Assembly: GCA_003151515.1 (NCBI GenBank)
Contig: PLXS01000017.1
Coordinates: forward strand, 1 to 64,000
Direction of reading: 5' to 3'
Origin: Opitutaceae bacterium
Lineage (GTDB): Bacteria; Verrucomicrobiota; Verrucomicrobiia; Opitutales; Opitutaceae
DNA: 64,000 nucleotides
Below are positions 55,613-64,000 of this stretch, one piece after another. How positions within the stretch are numbered: position 1 is the stretch's first letter; every line of letters begins with the position of its first letter. The position numbers and the translations under genes are program-made. Below the pieces are notes generated by a model that searched no databases, was not told the origin of the DNA, and saw only the letters and a program-made list of their open reading frames with translations.

Positions 55613-58090
55613 TTAGAACTTGTACTTGAAGGTCGCGAACCCCTCGATCCCGGCGTCGGACACGATCCCCTCATACGCATAGGTCGCGTCCGAGGGCGTC
55701 CAGTTGTGCTGGTTCGTGAGGTTGGTGATCGTGACCTTTACCTCCCACCTCTTCGTCTTGTAGAAGACGCTGGCGTCGAGCGAGTACTGCCAGGGGATCA
55801 CGAGGTTCCCTTGGTAATCCGCGTTCATCGGGCTCGTTACAAGGACGTTTGCCTCGGCCCCGAACCCGCTGTCGGCCGTGTACGAGGCCAGCGCGTTGAT
55901 GATGTCGAGCGGCTGGCCCGGGGCGCGAAGCTTGCCCGTCGTCTGCGCGAACGTGAAGGGCGACGGCGGGCCGCCAGGGATCTGGTTGGTGTCATAGGCC
56001 TGGAAGGGCGCCGGGGCGGGCGTGGCGCCGTTGACCCATGAGTAGCCGAGGGTCGCGAACAGGTTCTTGTTGGGCTGGTAGTTCGCGGATATCTCGGCGC
56101 CGTAGAAGCGGTACTGGATGACAGGTGACGCCTGCGGCTTGTACTGGCGCGACTGGTCAAAGACGTCCGTGCTCAGGAAGAGCGTGTTGTTGAGCACCAC
56201 GAACTTCCAGCCGTACTCGAAGAGCTGGCTCTGCTCGGAGAACAGGCTTCGCGGAAGCGTGGGGTTGCCCGTGTTCGGGTCCGTGTATATCCCGAAGCCG
56301 CCGCCGTCCGCGAGCTCGCCCGTGTAGTTCTGGCTGTAGTTATACGTGGCGTACGTGGACGCCATTGGGGAGACCTTGTAGACCAGGCTCACGTTCGCGT
56401 TGGGTTCGCCCACGCCGACCGAGGCCTCGGTGTTCGGTGTGAACGGGTCCTTGGACTCGACGTGCATCAGGTCCAGGCGCGCCCCCGACACGAGGTCCCA
56501 CGCGTCGTTGATCTTCCAGGTGGCCTGGACGAAGGGAGAGGCGGACGCGGCCTCGGACTGGTTGGTGTCGTTGTTGACGATGCCCGCCGTGGCGTAGCGC
56601 CCCGGCCAGCCCGGCACCTGGACGCCCGCGTACCCGCCGTAGCCCGGGGCCAGCGTGTAGTTGATGTTGGGCCGCAGGTTGTCCGATGAGAGATCCCAGA
56701 CGTTGACGGGCTCGAAGAAGAAGTCGTCGTAGGCGTTGACGCTCTGGAACTTCTCCTCGACGCCGGTATTCACGGTCAGCTTCGGGAGCGTGAAGATGAA
56801 CTCGGTGCGGTTGTCAAGGAACCAGACCGGATCGATGATCTCGCTGTAGCCGTTCGAGTTGAAGGTGTCCCTCTTCGTGTAGCTGAACATCGTGTTGTCC
56901 ACGACCTTGAACTCCGACGAGACGAGCAGGGTCTGGATCACCTGGGCGTTGTATTCCTGGCCGTGGGCGTGGCTGGCGGGCCCCTGGGCGGTCTCGTGGT
57001 AGTTGATCGGGACCAAGGGGCCCCAGTCGATCGTGTCAACGCCGCTCGCGGCCTGCTGGATGTTTGTCGCATTCTGAAGGTTTCCCGGCCCGGCGGAGGT
57101 CCCATTGTTGATGTTCGTTCCGGACTGGTAGAGGCCGTTCGAAATCAGGGCCTGGGTCGGGCGGTTGATGCCGAAGTTCTCCCTGTAGTCCGCCCAGAAC
57201 CCCTTCGCGTCCGCAAACAGCTCGTAGCTCTTGTTCGGGCGCCATGTGATGGCGCCGTAGAGCGCGGTCGTCTCCTTGATCCAATTGTCCCAGTACCCGT
57301 CGCTGTCCTCGCCCGAGTAGCTGAACCTGTAGGCGAGGGTGGGGCTGATCGGCCCGCCCAAGTCGATGTTCCAGCGGTTGGTGTCGTAGGAGCCCACGGT
57401 GTAGCTGACCGAGCCCTTCGGGGCGTCGAAGAACGGCTGCTTGGAGATGAGGTCGACGAAGCCTCCGACGTAGGCGGAGGCGCCCTGCACGGCCGTGGCC
57501 GGCCCGGGCACGATGTTCACCGACTCCACGAAGTTGAAGTCGACGGGCATGCCGTCGCCGCTCTCGCCGATGCGCTGGCGGATCCCGTTCATGAAGACAT
57601 CGGCCGACTGCCCGCGGATCGTCGGGTTCGCAGGCGAGCCGAAGTTCGAGTCCGTGTAGGAGCTCGAGGTCAGCTTGCTGAACTCGGTGACGTCCTGGAT
57701 GTCAATGACGTCCATCTGCGCGCGCGAGACGATCGTCACGTTCCTCGGTATGTCCATGATGTTGTCATCGGTGCCGAAGACCGAGGTGAAGGGGCGCGAG
57801 GTCGGCAGGATCTGCTGCTCGATCGGGACGTCGCTCACCTGGTACTTCTCCATCTGCACGGCGGCCTGCGTGCTTGCGGCGGACGTGCTTGTGGCGGCGG
57901 CCGCCTCCTGTGTCTGGCTCGTCGTGGGCACCGCAGTCGCCGGGGCGGCCGCTGGAGCAGTTGCAGGTGCTGTTGCCTGGGCGTCGTCCGAGGCCTGGGG
58001 CTGATTTGCGGCTGTCTGCGCCAGCGCAACGGGTGCTAGGGCCGCCAGGCAAAGCCCGGCGACCACTCTCAGGTGGTTGGTGTAGGTCAT
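55613..58090 (-). CDS. TonB-dependent siderophore-type receptor
   Basis: IPRNVTIVSRAQMDVIDIQDVTEFSKLTSSSYTDSNFGSPANPTIRGQSADVFMNGIRQRIG...VNIVPGPATAVQGASAYVGGFVDLISKQPFF; terminal FATFKYKF. Confidence 0.92.
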   Translation of the reverse strand: MTYTNHLRVVAGLCLAALAPVALAQTAANQPQASDDAQATAPATAPAAAPATAVPTTSQTQEAAAATSTSAASTQAAVQMEKYQVSDVPIEQQILPTSRPFTSVFGTDDNIMDIPRNVTIVSRAQMDVIDIQDVTEFSKLTSSSYTDSNFGSPANPTIRGQSADVFMNGIRQRIGESGDGMPVDFNFVESVNIVPGPATAVQGASAYVGGFVDLISKQPFFDAPKGSVSYTVGSYDTNRWNIDLGGPISPTLAYRFSYSGEDSDGYWDNWIKETTALYGAITWRPNKSYELFADAKGFWADYRENFGINRPTQALISNGLYQSGTNINNGTSAGPGNLQNATNIQQAASGVDTIDWGPLVPINYHETAQGPASHAHGQEYNAQVIQTLLVSSEFKVVDNTMFSYTKRDTFNSNGYSEIIDPVWFLDNRTEFIFTLPKLTVNTGVEEKFQSVNAYDDFFFEPVNVWDLSSDNLRPNINYTLAPGYGGYAGVQVPGWPGRYATAGIVNNDTNQSEAASASPFVQATWKINDAWDLVSGARLDLMHVESKDPFTPNTEASVGVGEPNANVSLVYKVSPMASTYATYNYSQNYTGELADGGGFGIYTDPNTGNPTLPRSLFSEQSQLFEYGWKFVVLNNTLFLSTDVFDQSRQYKPQASPVIQYRFYGAEISANYQPNKNLFATLGYSWVNGATPAPAPFQAYDTNQIPGGPPSPFTFAQTTGKLRAPGQPLDIINALASYTADSGFGAEANVLVTSPMNADYQGNLVIPWQYSLDASVFYKTKRWEVKVTITNLTNQHNWTPSDATYAYEGIVSDAGIEGFATFKYKF

Positions 58091-58184
58091 AGGTTTAGGA
58101 AGCAGTCAAGCATCCTACGTGCCAAACGGTGGTTGGGAAGGGCATTCGCAACCCTCCCCGCGGCCCACCTCCGGCGCTTCCTGC

Positions 58185-59651
58185 CTAATGCGCGACGACC
58201 TTGCCCGGGGCGGGCAGGTCCGCGGCTGTCCAGCCGCCCCCGGTCGCCTGGATAAGCTCCACGCTCGCCAAAAGTTCGGACTGGATGATGGCGAGCGCCG
58301 CCTCCCTGTTCGACAGCTCGATGACCTGCGCCGTGACGACGGTAGTGAAATCCACGGTGCCTGCGTTGTACTCGTTCAGGGCGATCTGCGCCGCCTGCGC
58401 GGCCTCGACCACCGCGTCCTGCTCGACCTTGGCCTGCGTCTTGAGGATGCGAAGCCCCGACAGGCCGTCCTCGACCTGCTGCAACGCGGCCAGCACCGTC
58501 TGCTTGTAGTTGTCGGCGGCCGCCTGGTAGGCGGCCTTGGCGGAGAGCACCTGGTCGCGGCGCTGCCCCCAGTCGAGGATGGCGTCCGTCGCCTGGGCGC
58601 CGAGGGTCCAGAACCTGAACGGGGTCGTGAACAGACTGTGGAGCGGCGACCCCTCGTAGCCGGCGTCGCCCGTGACGCTGAACGAGGGGTAGTAGGCGGC
58701 CGTCTGGATTCCCACCCGCGCGTTGGCGGCCGCGGCCTGGCGCTCCGCCGCCGCGACGTCGGGCCGGCGCTCGAGCAGGCTCGACGGCATCTGCGGCGGG
58801 ATCTCCGGCGTCGCGATCGCCAGGTCCGGCCTGCGCTCGATCGCGAAGTCCGCGGGCGCCTTGCCCAGGAGGACGGCGATAGCGTGCTCGTACTGCGCCC
58901 GCTGGACACCCGCGCCGATTAGCTGGGCGCGCGTGCTGTCGAGCTGGGTCTGCGCCGTGATGACGTCGCTTCGGGCGGCGACTCCGACCGAGTACTTGTT
59001 CTGGGTGATGACGACCGTTCGCCTGTAGGCCTCGACCGCGTTCTCAAGGAGCCTGATCTGGTCGTCGGCGACGCGCAGCTGGATGTAATCCTCGGCGACG
59101 AGTGCCTGCTCCGAGAGGCGGGCGACCGCGAGGTCGGCTGCGCTCGCCTGCGCGGCCTCGACGTCGGACTCGACCGTCCTGCGGATGCGGCCCCAGAAGT
59201 CGGGCTCCCACGAGGCGCCGAGGTCGGCGGTGAAGGTCGAGGCCGTGAGCCCGCCCTGCGGCACCGGCGCGCGCGCGCGCTGCGCGGCCCCCGTCGCCGC
59301 GATGGTCGGCAGGTAGCCCGTCCTGTCGGCGCGGGCGACCTGGCGGGCCTCCTCGTAGTTCGCGACGGCCTGGGCGATCGTGAGGTTCGAGCGCTCGAGC
59401 TGCGCCTCGAGGCCGTCCAGGACCGGATCCCCGAAAAGCTTCCACCAGGGGCCCCGGTACGCCTGCTCGTTCGGGGTCGCGACCTTCCAGCCGGGGTTCT
59501 CCTTGAAGGCGGCGGGCAGCGCGACCTCGGGCCGTTTGTAGTCGGGCCCGACGGCGCACCCGGCCAGGACGGCGAGCGAGGTCGCGGCCAGGAGAATGAG
59601 GGAGGGGCGCGTGTCTGCCCGCGGGGGGGCGCTTTGGATCGGGGCCGTCAT
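58185..59651 (-). CDS. NodT-family RND efflux outer-membrane lipoprotein
   Basis: Lipobox VLAGCAVGPDYKRPEVALPAAF...PWWKLFGDPVLDGLEAQLERSNLTIAQAVANYEEARQVARADR...LLERRPDVAAAERQAAAANARVG. Confidence 0.95.
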   Translation of the reverse strand: MTAPIQSAPPRADTRPSLILLAATSLAVLAGCAVGPDYKRPEVALPAAFKENPGWKVATPNEQAYRGPWWKLFGDPVLDGLEAQLERSNLTIAQAVANYEEARQVARADRTGYLPTIAATGAAQRARAPVPQGGLTASTFTADLGASWEPDFWGRIRRTVESDVEAAQASAADLAVARLSEQALVAEDYIQLRVADDQIRLLENAVEAYRRTVVITQNKYSVGVAARSDVITAQTQLDSTRAQLIGAGVQRAQYEHAIAVLLGKAPADFAIERRPDLAIATPEIPPQMPSSLLERRPDVAAAERQAAAANARVGIQTAAYYPSFSVTGDAGYEGSPLHSLFTTPFRFWTLGAQATDAILDWGQRRDQVLSAKAAYQAAADNYKQTVLAALQQVEDGLSGLRILKTQAKVEQDAVVEAAQAAQIALNEYNAGTVDFTTVVTAQVIELSNREAALAIIQSELLASVELIQATGGGWTAADLPAPGKVVAH

Positions 59652-59677
59652 GGGTGCGGGTTCGTGTATCCTTGGTG

Positions 59678-62600
59678 TCAAACGTGCGCGAGTCCGGGCT
59701 CCTCGCGGGCCTGCGAAAATCCAAGCCGAACGCGCGTGCGGCGCAGCCAGTTGCGGGCCTGGTCGATGTACAGGTAGACGACGGGCGTCGTGTAGAGGGT
59801 CAGGAGCTGGCTCACGAGGAGCCCGCCCACGATCGAGATCCCGAGCGGCCTCCTCAGCTCCGCGCCGTCCCCGAACCCGACGGCCAGGGGAACCGCGCCC
59901 AGGATGGCCGCCATGGTCGTCATCAGAATGGGCCGCAGCCTGAGCTGGCACGCCTTGAATATCGCGTCCCTCGGGCTCAGGCCCTCGTTGCGCTCGGCCT
60001 CGATAGCGAAGTCGATCATCATGATCGCGTTCTTCTTGACGATTCCGATCAGAAGGAAGACGCCGATCAGGGCCATCAGGCTGAGCTCGACGTTGAAGAC
60101 GATGAGGGCGAGAAACGCCCCGACGCCCGCCGACGGCAGGGTGGAGAGGATCGTCAAGGGATGCGCGTAGCTCTCGTAGAGGATCCCCAGGATGAGGTAG
60201 ATCGCGGTGATCGCCGCCAAGATGAGGACGGGCTCGTTGGAGATCGACTGCTGGTACGTTTTGGCCGTCCCCTGGAAGCTGCCATGGATCGTCTTTGGCA
60301 TGTGGATCGATGCCGCCTGACGCTCGATCGCCTCGACAGCCTCGGATATCGAGGCGTCGGGGCTCAGGTTGAACGAGATCGTCCCGGCGACGAAAGACCC
60401 CTGGTGGTTGACGGAAAGGGGCGTCGTCCCGAGCTGGTAGTGCCCGATCGCCGAGAGCGGGACCATGGTCTCGTAGACGGTGCTCACGGACTGGCCGGTC
60501 GAGGCCGCGCCGTGGCCGGTCGTCGCAATGGAGTTCATGCTGGCGTTGCGGGCCGTGTCCGCCGCGACGGAGTTGGCGTTCAGCTGGCCCGAGCCCCTCG
60601 AGGCGCCCGTGGCCGCGGAACCGTAGACGGTACCCGCGACCGCGTTCGTGAGCTGCGTCCCGTTCACGACGCCTCCCGTGGAGCTCACGTAGATGTCCTT
60701 GAGCGCCGAGGGGTCCTGCCAGAAGCGGGTCGCGACGACCATGACCACGTGGTACTGGTTGAGCGACTCGTAGATGTTGGACACCTGCCGCTGTCCGAAC
60801 GCGTCGTAGAGCGTGTTGTCGATCTGGGCCGCCGTCAGGTTCAGGCGGGAGGCCGTGTCGCGGTCGATGACGAGCTCGGTCTCAAGCCCCTTGTCCTGCT
60901 GGTCGGAATTGAGGTCCGTGAGGACGGGCTCCTGCTTGAGCGCCTCGAGCAGTTTTGGGGTCCAGGCGCGCAGGTCCTCCAGGTTGTCCGCCTGGAGGGT
61001 GTACTGGTAGAGGGAGAAGCTCTGCCGGCCGCCCACGCGCACCTCCTGCTGCGGCGCCATGAAGAGGGTGGCGCCCGCAACGTGCGCCAGCTTGGGGCGC
61101 AGGCGCGCCATGATCTGCTCGGTCGAGTCCTTGCGCACGCCGAGCGGCTTGAGGGAGATGAACATCCTGCCGGAGTTGCCGCCGCCGCCGCCCGCCCCCG
61201 TGAATCCGACGGCCTCGTCGACGTCCTTGTCGTCCTGGACGATCTTCATGTACTGGCGCAGCTTGTCGGAGATCCGCTGGAACGAGGTGCTCTGGTCGGC
61301 CTGGATGAACCCGAACATGCGGCCGGTGTCCTGCTCAGGGAAGAACCCCTTGGGTATGATGATGAAGAGCCAGACAGTTAGCACCACGGTCGACAAGAAC
61401 ACCATCAGCATCGGGAACTTGTGGTCCAGCACCCAGGCCAGCGATTTCCTGTAGTCGGCGAGTATCGTCTGGAAGCCGCCTTCGCTCAGGCGGTGGAATG
61501 CGCCCCTCTCCGATATGGGCCTCTGGACGCTCAGCAGCCGCGCGCACATCATCGGCGTCGTTGTGAGGGAGATCACCATCGAGATCAGGATGGCGATCGA
61601 GAGGGTGACCGCGAATTCGCGGAAATAGAGCCCAAAGACGCCTCCCATCAGCAGGATCGGGATGAACACCGCGATCAGCGACAGGCTCATCGAAAGCACC
61701 GTGAACCCGACCTGACGGACGCCTATCAGGGCGGCCTGGAAGCGGGGGACGCCCGCCTCCATGTTGCGCACGATGTTCTCCATGACGACGATCGCGTCGT
61801 CGACGACGAAGCCGGTCGCGATCGTGAGCGCCATGAGCGACAGGTTGTCCAGGCTGTAGCCAAGCAGGTACATGGCGCCGAAGGTGCCGACCAGCGACAC
61901 GGGCACCGCGACGGCCGGCACGAGCACCGCCCTTCCGTCGCGCAGGAACAGGAACACGACGATGACGACAAGGATCATGGCGATCGCCAGGGACGTCTCC
62001 ACGGCTCTGAGCGAGGCCCTGATGACGGTGCTTCTGTCCGAGGCGATGACGAGCTCGGTGGCCGGCGGGATGTTGGTCTTGAGCCTCGGCAGAAGGGCGC
62101 GGACGCGGTCGACCGTGGCGATGATGTTGGCCTGGGGCTGCCTTGATATGGCGACGATCACGGCGGGGTGGCCCTTGGACAGGCCCGTGTTCCTGATGTC
62201 CTCGATCGAGTCGCTTATGTCGGCGACGTCGTGCAGCCGCACGGGCGACCCGTTGCGGTAGGCGACCACCAGGTCGCGGTAGTCCTTGGCCGAGCGGGAC
62301 TGGTCGTTGTCGTAGATCTGCCAGTGCATCCGCGAGTCCTCGATCGCGCCCTTCGGGCTATTGGCGTTGGCCGCGGAGAGCGCCGCCCGCACGTCCTCGA
62401 GCCCGACGCCGTACTTGAACAAGGCCGACGGGTTCATCTCGACGCGCACCGCTGGCAGCGAGCTGCCCCAGACGTTGACGTCGCCCACGCCGTCGACCTG
62501 GAGGAGCTTCTGCTGGAGGATGGTCGACGCGGCGTCATAGAGCTGCCCCTGGGTCAGCGTCTGAGACATGAGCGCCAGGATCAGGATCGGCGCGTCCGCG

Positions 62601-63001
62601 GGGTTCGCCTTCCTGTAGGTCGGGTTGCTCCTGAGCGCCGTGGGCAGGTCCACGCGCGCCGCGCTTATGGCCGCCTGGACGTCCCGCGCCGCGCCGTCGA
62701 TGTTGCGGCTGAGCCCGAACTGCAGCGTTATCTGGGTACTGCCGACTGAGCTGGAGGAGGTCATCTCGGTCACGTCGGCGATGGTGCCCAGGTGGCGCTC
62801 AAGGGGGGTGGCCACCGTGGTCGCCATCGTCTCGGGGCTCGCGCCCGCCATGTTGGCGGACACCGATATCGTGGGCAGGTCAACCTGAGGGAGCGGGGAG
62901 ACAGGCAGCTGGATGAACGCGGCCGCACCCGCGAGCACGATGCCTGCCGTGAACAGCGTCGTCGCGACGGGCCTGCGGACGAACAGCTCGGAGAAGCTCA
63001 C
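59678..63001 (-). CDS. RND efflux permease (MdtC/AcrB-like) with central low-complexity insertion
   Basis: [113 protein letters not shown]. Confidence 0.95.
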   Translation of the reverse strand: MSFSELFVRRPVATTLFTAGIVLAGAAAFIQLPVSPLPQVDLPTISVSANMAGASPETMATTVATPLERHLGTIADVTEMTSSSSVGSTQITLQFGLSRNIDGAARDVQAAISAARVDLPTALRSNPTYRKANPADAPILILALMSQTLTQGQLYDAASTILQQKLLQVDGVGDVNVWGSSLPAVRVEMNPSALFKYGVGLEDVRAALSAANANSPKGAIEDSRMHWQIYDNDQSRSAKDYRDLVVAYRNGSPVRLHDVADISDSIEDIRNTGLSKGHPAVIVAISRQPQANIIATVDRVRALLPRLKTNIPPATELVIASDRSTVIRASLRAVETSLAIAMILVVIVVFLFLRDGRAVLVPAVAVPVSLVGTFGAMYLLGYSLDNLSLMALTIATGFVVDDAIVVMENIVRNMEAGVPRFQAALIGVRQVGFTVLSMSLSLIAVFIPILLMGGVFGLYFREFAVTLSIAILISMVISLTTTPMMCARLLSVQRPISERGAFHRLSEGGFQTILADYRKSLAWVLDHKFPMLMVFLSTVVLTVWLFIIIPKGFFPEQDTGRMFGFIQADQSTSFQRISDKLRQYMKIVQDDKDVDEAVGFTGAGGGGGNSGRMFISLKPLGVRKDSTEQIMARLRPKLAHVAGATLFMAPQQEVRVGGRQSFSLYQYTLQADNLEDLRAWTPKLLEALKQEPVLTDLNSDQQDKGLETELVIDRDTASRLNLTAAQIDNTLYDAFGQRQVSNIYESLNQYHVVMVVATRFWQDPSALKDIYVSSTGGVVNGTQLTNAVAGTVYGSAATGASRGSGQLNANSVAADTARNASMNSIATTGHGAASTGQSVSTVYETMVPLSAIGHYQLGTTPLSVNHQGSFVAGTISFNLSPDASISEAVEAIERQAASIHMPKTIHGSFQGTAKTYQQSISNEPVLILAAITAIYLILGILYESYAHPLTILSTLPSAGVGAFLALIVFNVELSLMALIGVFLLIGIVKKNAIMMIDFAIEAERNEGLSPRDAIFKACQLRLRPILMTTMAAILGAVPLAVGFGDGAELRRPLGISIVGGLLVSQLLTLYTTPVVYLYIDQARNWLRRTRVRLGFSQAREEPGLAHV

Positions 63002-64000
63002 GTGAGCGCCTCCCTCGCGGCGCCGGCCTCAGGCTGCGCCTTCCTGAAGCGCGCGGCGATGCGGTCAAACATGAGGTAGATGACCGGCGTCGTGAAGAGG
63101 GTCAGGACCTGGCTCACGATCAGGCCCCCAACGATCGTGATGCCGAGCGGGTTGCGGAGCTCCGAGCCCATCCCGGTGCCGAGCATGAGGGGAACGGCGC
63201 CGAGGATCGCCGCCATGGTCGTCATGAGGATCGGACGGAACCGCAGGAGCGATGCTTGATAGATGGCGTCGCGCGGGGCCAGGCCCTCGTTGCGCTCCGC
63301 GTCCAGGGCGAAGTCGATCATCATGATCGCGTTCTTCTTCACGATGCCGATCAGCAGGATGATCCCGATGATCCCGATGACGCCCAGGTCCTTGCCCACG
63401 AGCATGAGCGCGAGCAGAGCCCCTATGCCCGCCGACGGGAGCGTCGAGAGGATCGTTATGGGGTGGATGAAGCTCTCGTAGAGGATCCCCAGGATGATGT
63501 ACATTGTCAGCACCGCGGCGCCCAGCAGGTAGAGCTCGTTCGAGAGCGACGATTCGAACGCGGAGGCCGCCCCCTGGAAGCTGGTCACGATGCTCGCGGG
63601 CATCCCGATCTCGCGCTCCGCCTTGTGGATGGCTTTGACCGCGCTGCCGAGGGATTCGCCATGGCGCACGTTGAAGGAGATGGTGTTCGCCGGAAACTGG
63701 CCCATGTGGTTCACAAGGAGCGACGCCGGCCGCTCCTGGATGCTGGCGATCGCGCTCAGCGGGACCTGCCCACCCGCGGCCGACGGCAGGTAGATCTGGG
63801 AGAGCGAGGCCGGCGAGCGCTGCAGCTCGGGGTTCGCCTCCATGATGACCCGGTACTGGTTGGACTCCGTGAATATCGTGGAGATGATCCGCTGGCCGAA
63901 GGCGTCGTAGAGGGCGTTGTCGATCGTGGCCGCCGTGATGCCGAACCTCGCGGCGGTGTCGCGGTCGATGTTGACGAAGGCGGCAAGGCCGCCCTCGGAC
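62998..64000 (-). CDS. RND efflux permease (MdtB-like), N-terminal part outside window
   Basis: Frame stays open from 62998 to the window edge: [53 protein letters not shown]...[57 protein letters not shown]. Confidence 0.93.
   Translation of the reverse strand, partial: SEGGLAAFVNIDRDTAARFGITAATIDNALYDAFGQRIISTIFTESNQYRVIMEANPELQRSPASLSQIYLPSAAGGQVPLSAIASIQERPASLLVNHMGQFPANTISFNVRHGESLGSAVKAIHKAEREIGMPASIVTSFQGAASAFESSLSNELYLLGAAVLTMYIILGILYESFIHPITILSTLPSAGIGALLALMLVGKDLGVIGIIGIILLIGIVKKNAIMMIDFALDAERNEGLAPRDAIYQASLLRFRPILMTTMAAILGAVPLMLGTGMGSELRNPLGITIVGGLIVSQVLTLFTTPVIYLMFDRIAARFRKAQPEAGAAREALT

Overview
High-GC bacterial window. The TonB-dependent receptor style (VVLSPFVVDAAEEKGSYKANSTLAGTR...) suggests Verrucomicrobiota, probably Opitutaceae-like; this is inference. 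Three parts can be recognised. (1) 1-3480 is a mobile/accessory edge: two integron-type attC sites bounding a HicBA-carrying gene cassette, a second cassette encoding a membrane protein, a truncated IS110-family transposase sitting in the next attC, a tyrosine integrase, and tRNA-Phe(GAA). (2) About 5.5-55 kb is a carbohydrate-utilisation region that looks directed at (acetylated) mannan or glucomannan: GH2 beta-mannosidase-like, two GH130 phosphorylases, two AGE/cellobiose-2-epimerase paralogues (one with a signal peptide), GH5, a DUF5060-type hydrolase, GH28, a pectate-lyase-fold protein, a CE2-like esterase, an SSS symporter, a XylR/AraC regulator, an aldolase/dehydrogenase/kinase module, and two TonB-dependent receptors. 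Set among these are TPR/FG-GAP/CRTAC1 proteins, an STT3-like GT-C protein and a TMTC-like TPR protein. An LMF1-like/degenerate-thioredoxin/esterase cluster lies at 49.7-53.9 kb. (3) 58-64 kb is a NodT-MdtC-MdtB-type RND efflux locus, cut off by the window end. The most notable observations are the attC/IS110 junction, the complete mannobiose epimerase-phosphorylase pair with a second exported epimerase, the FG-GAP/TPR/STT3-like block beside a TonB receptor that has no SusD, and the LMF1/Trx-like pair. All product calls come from reading translated sequence by eye; no database search was run.
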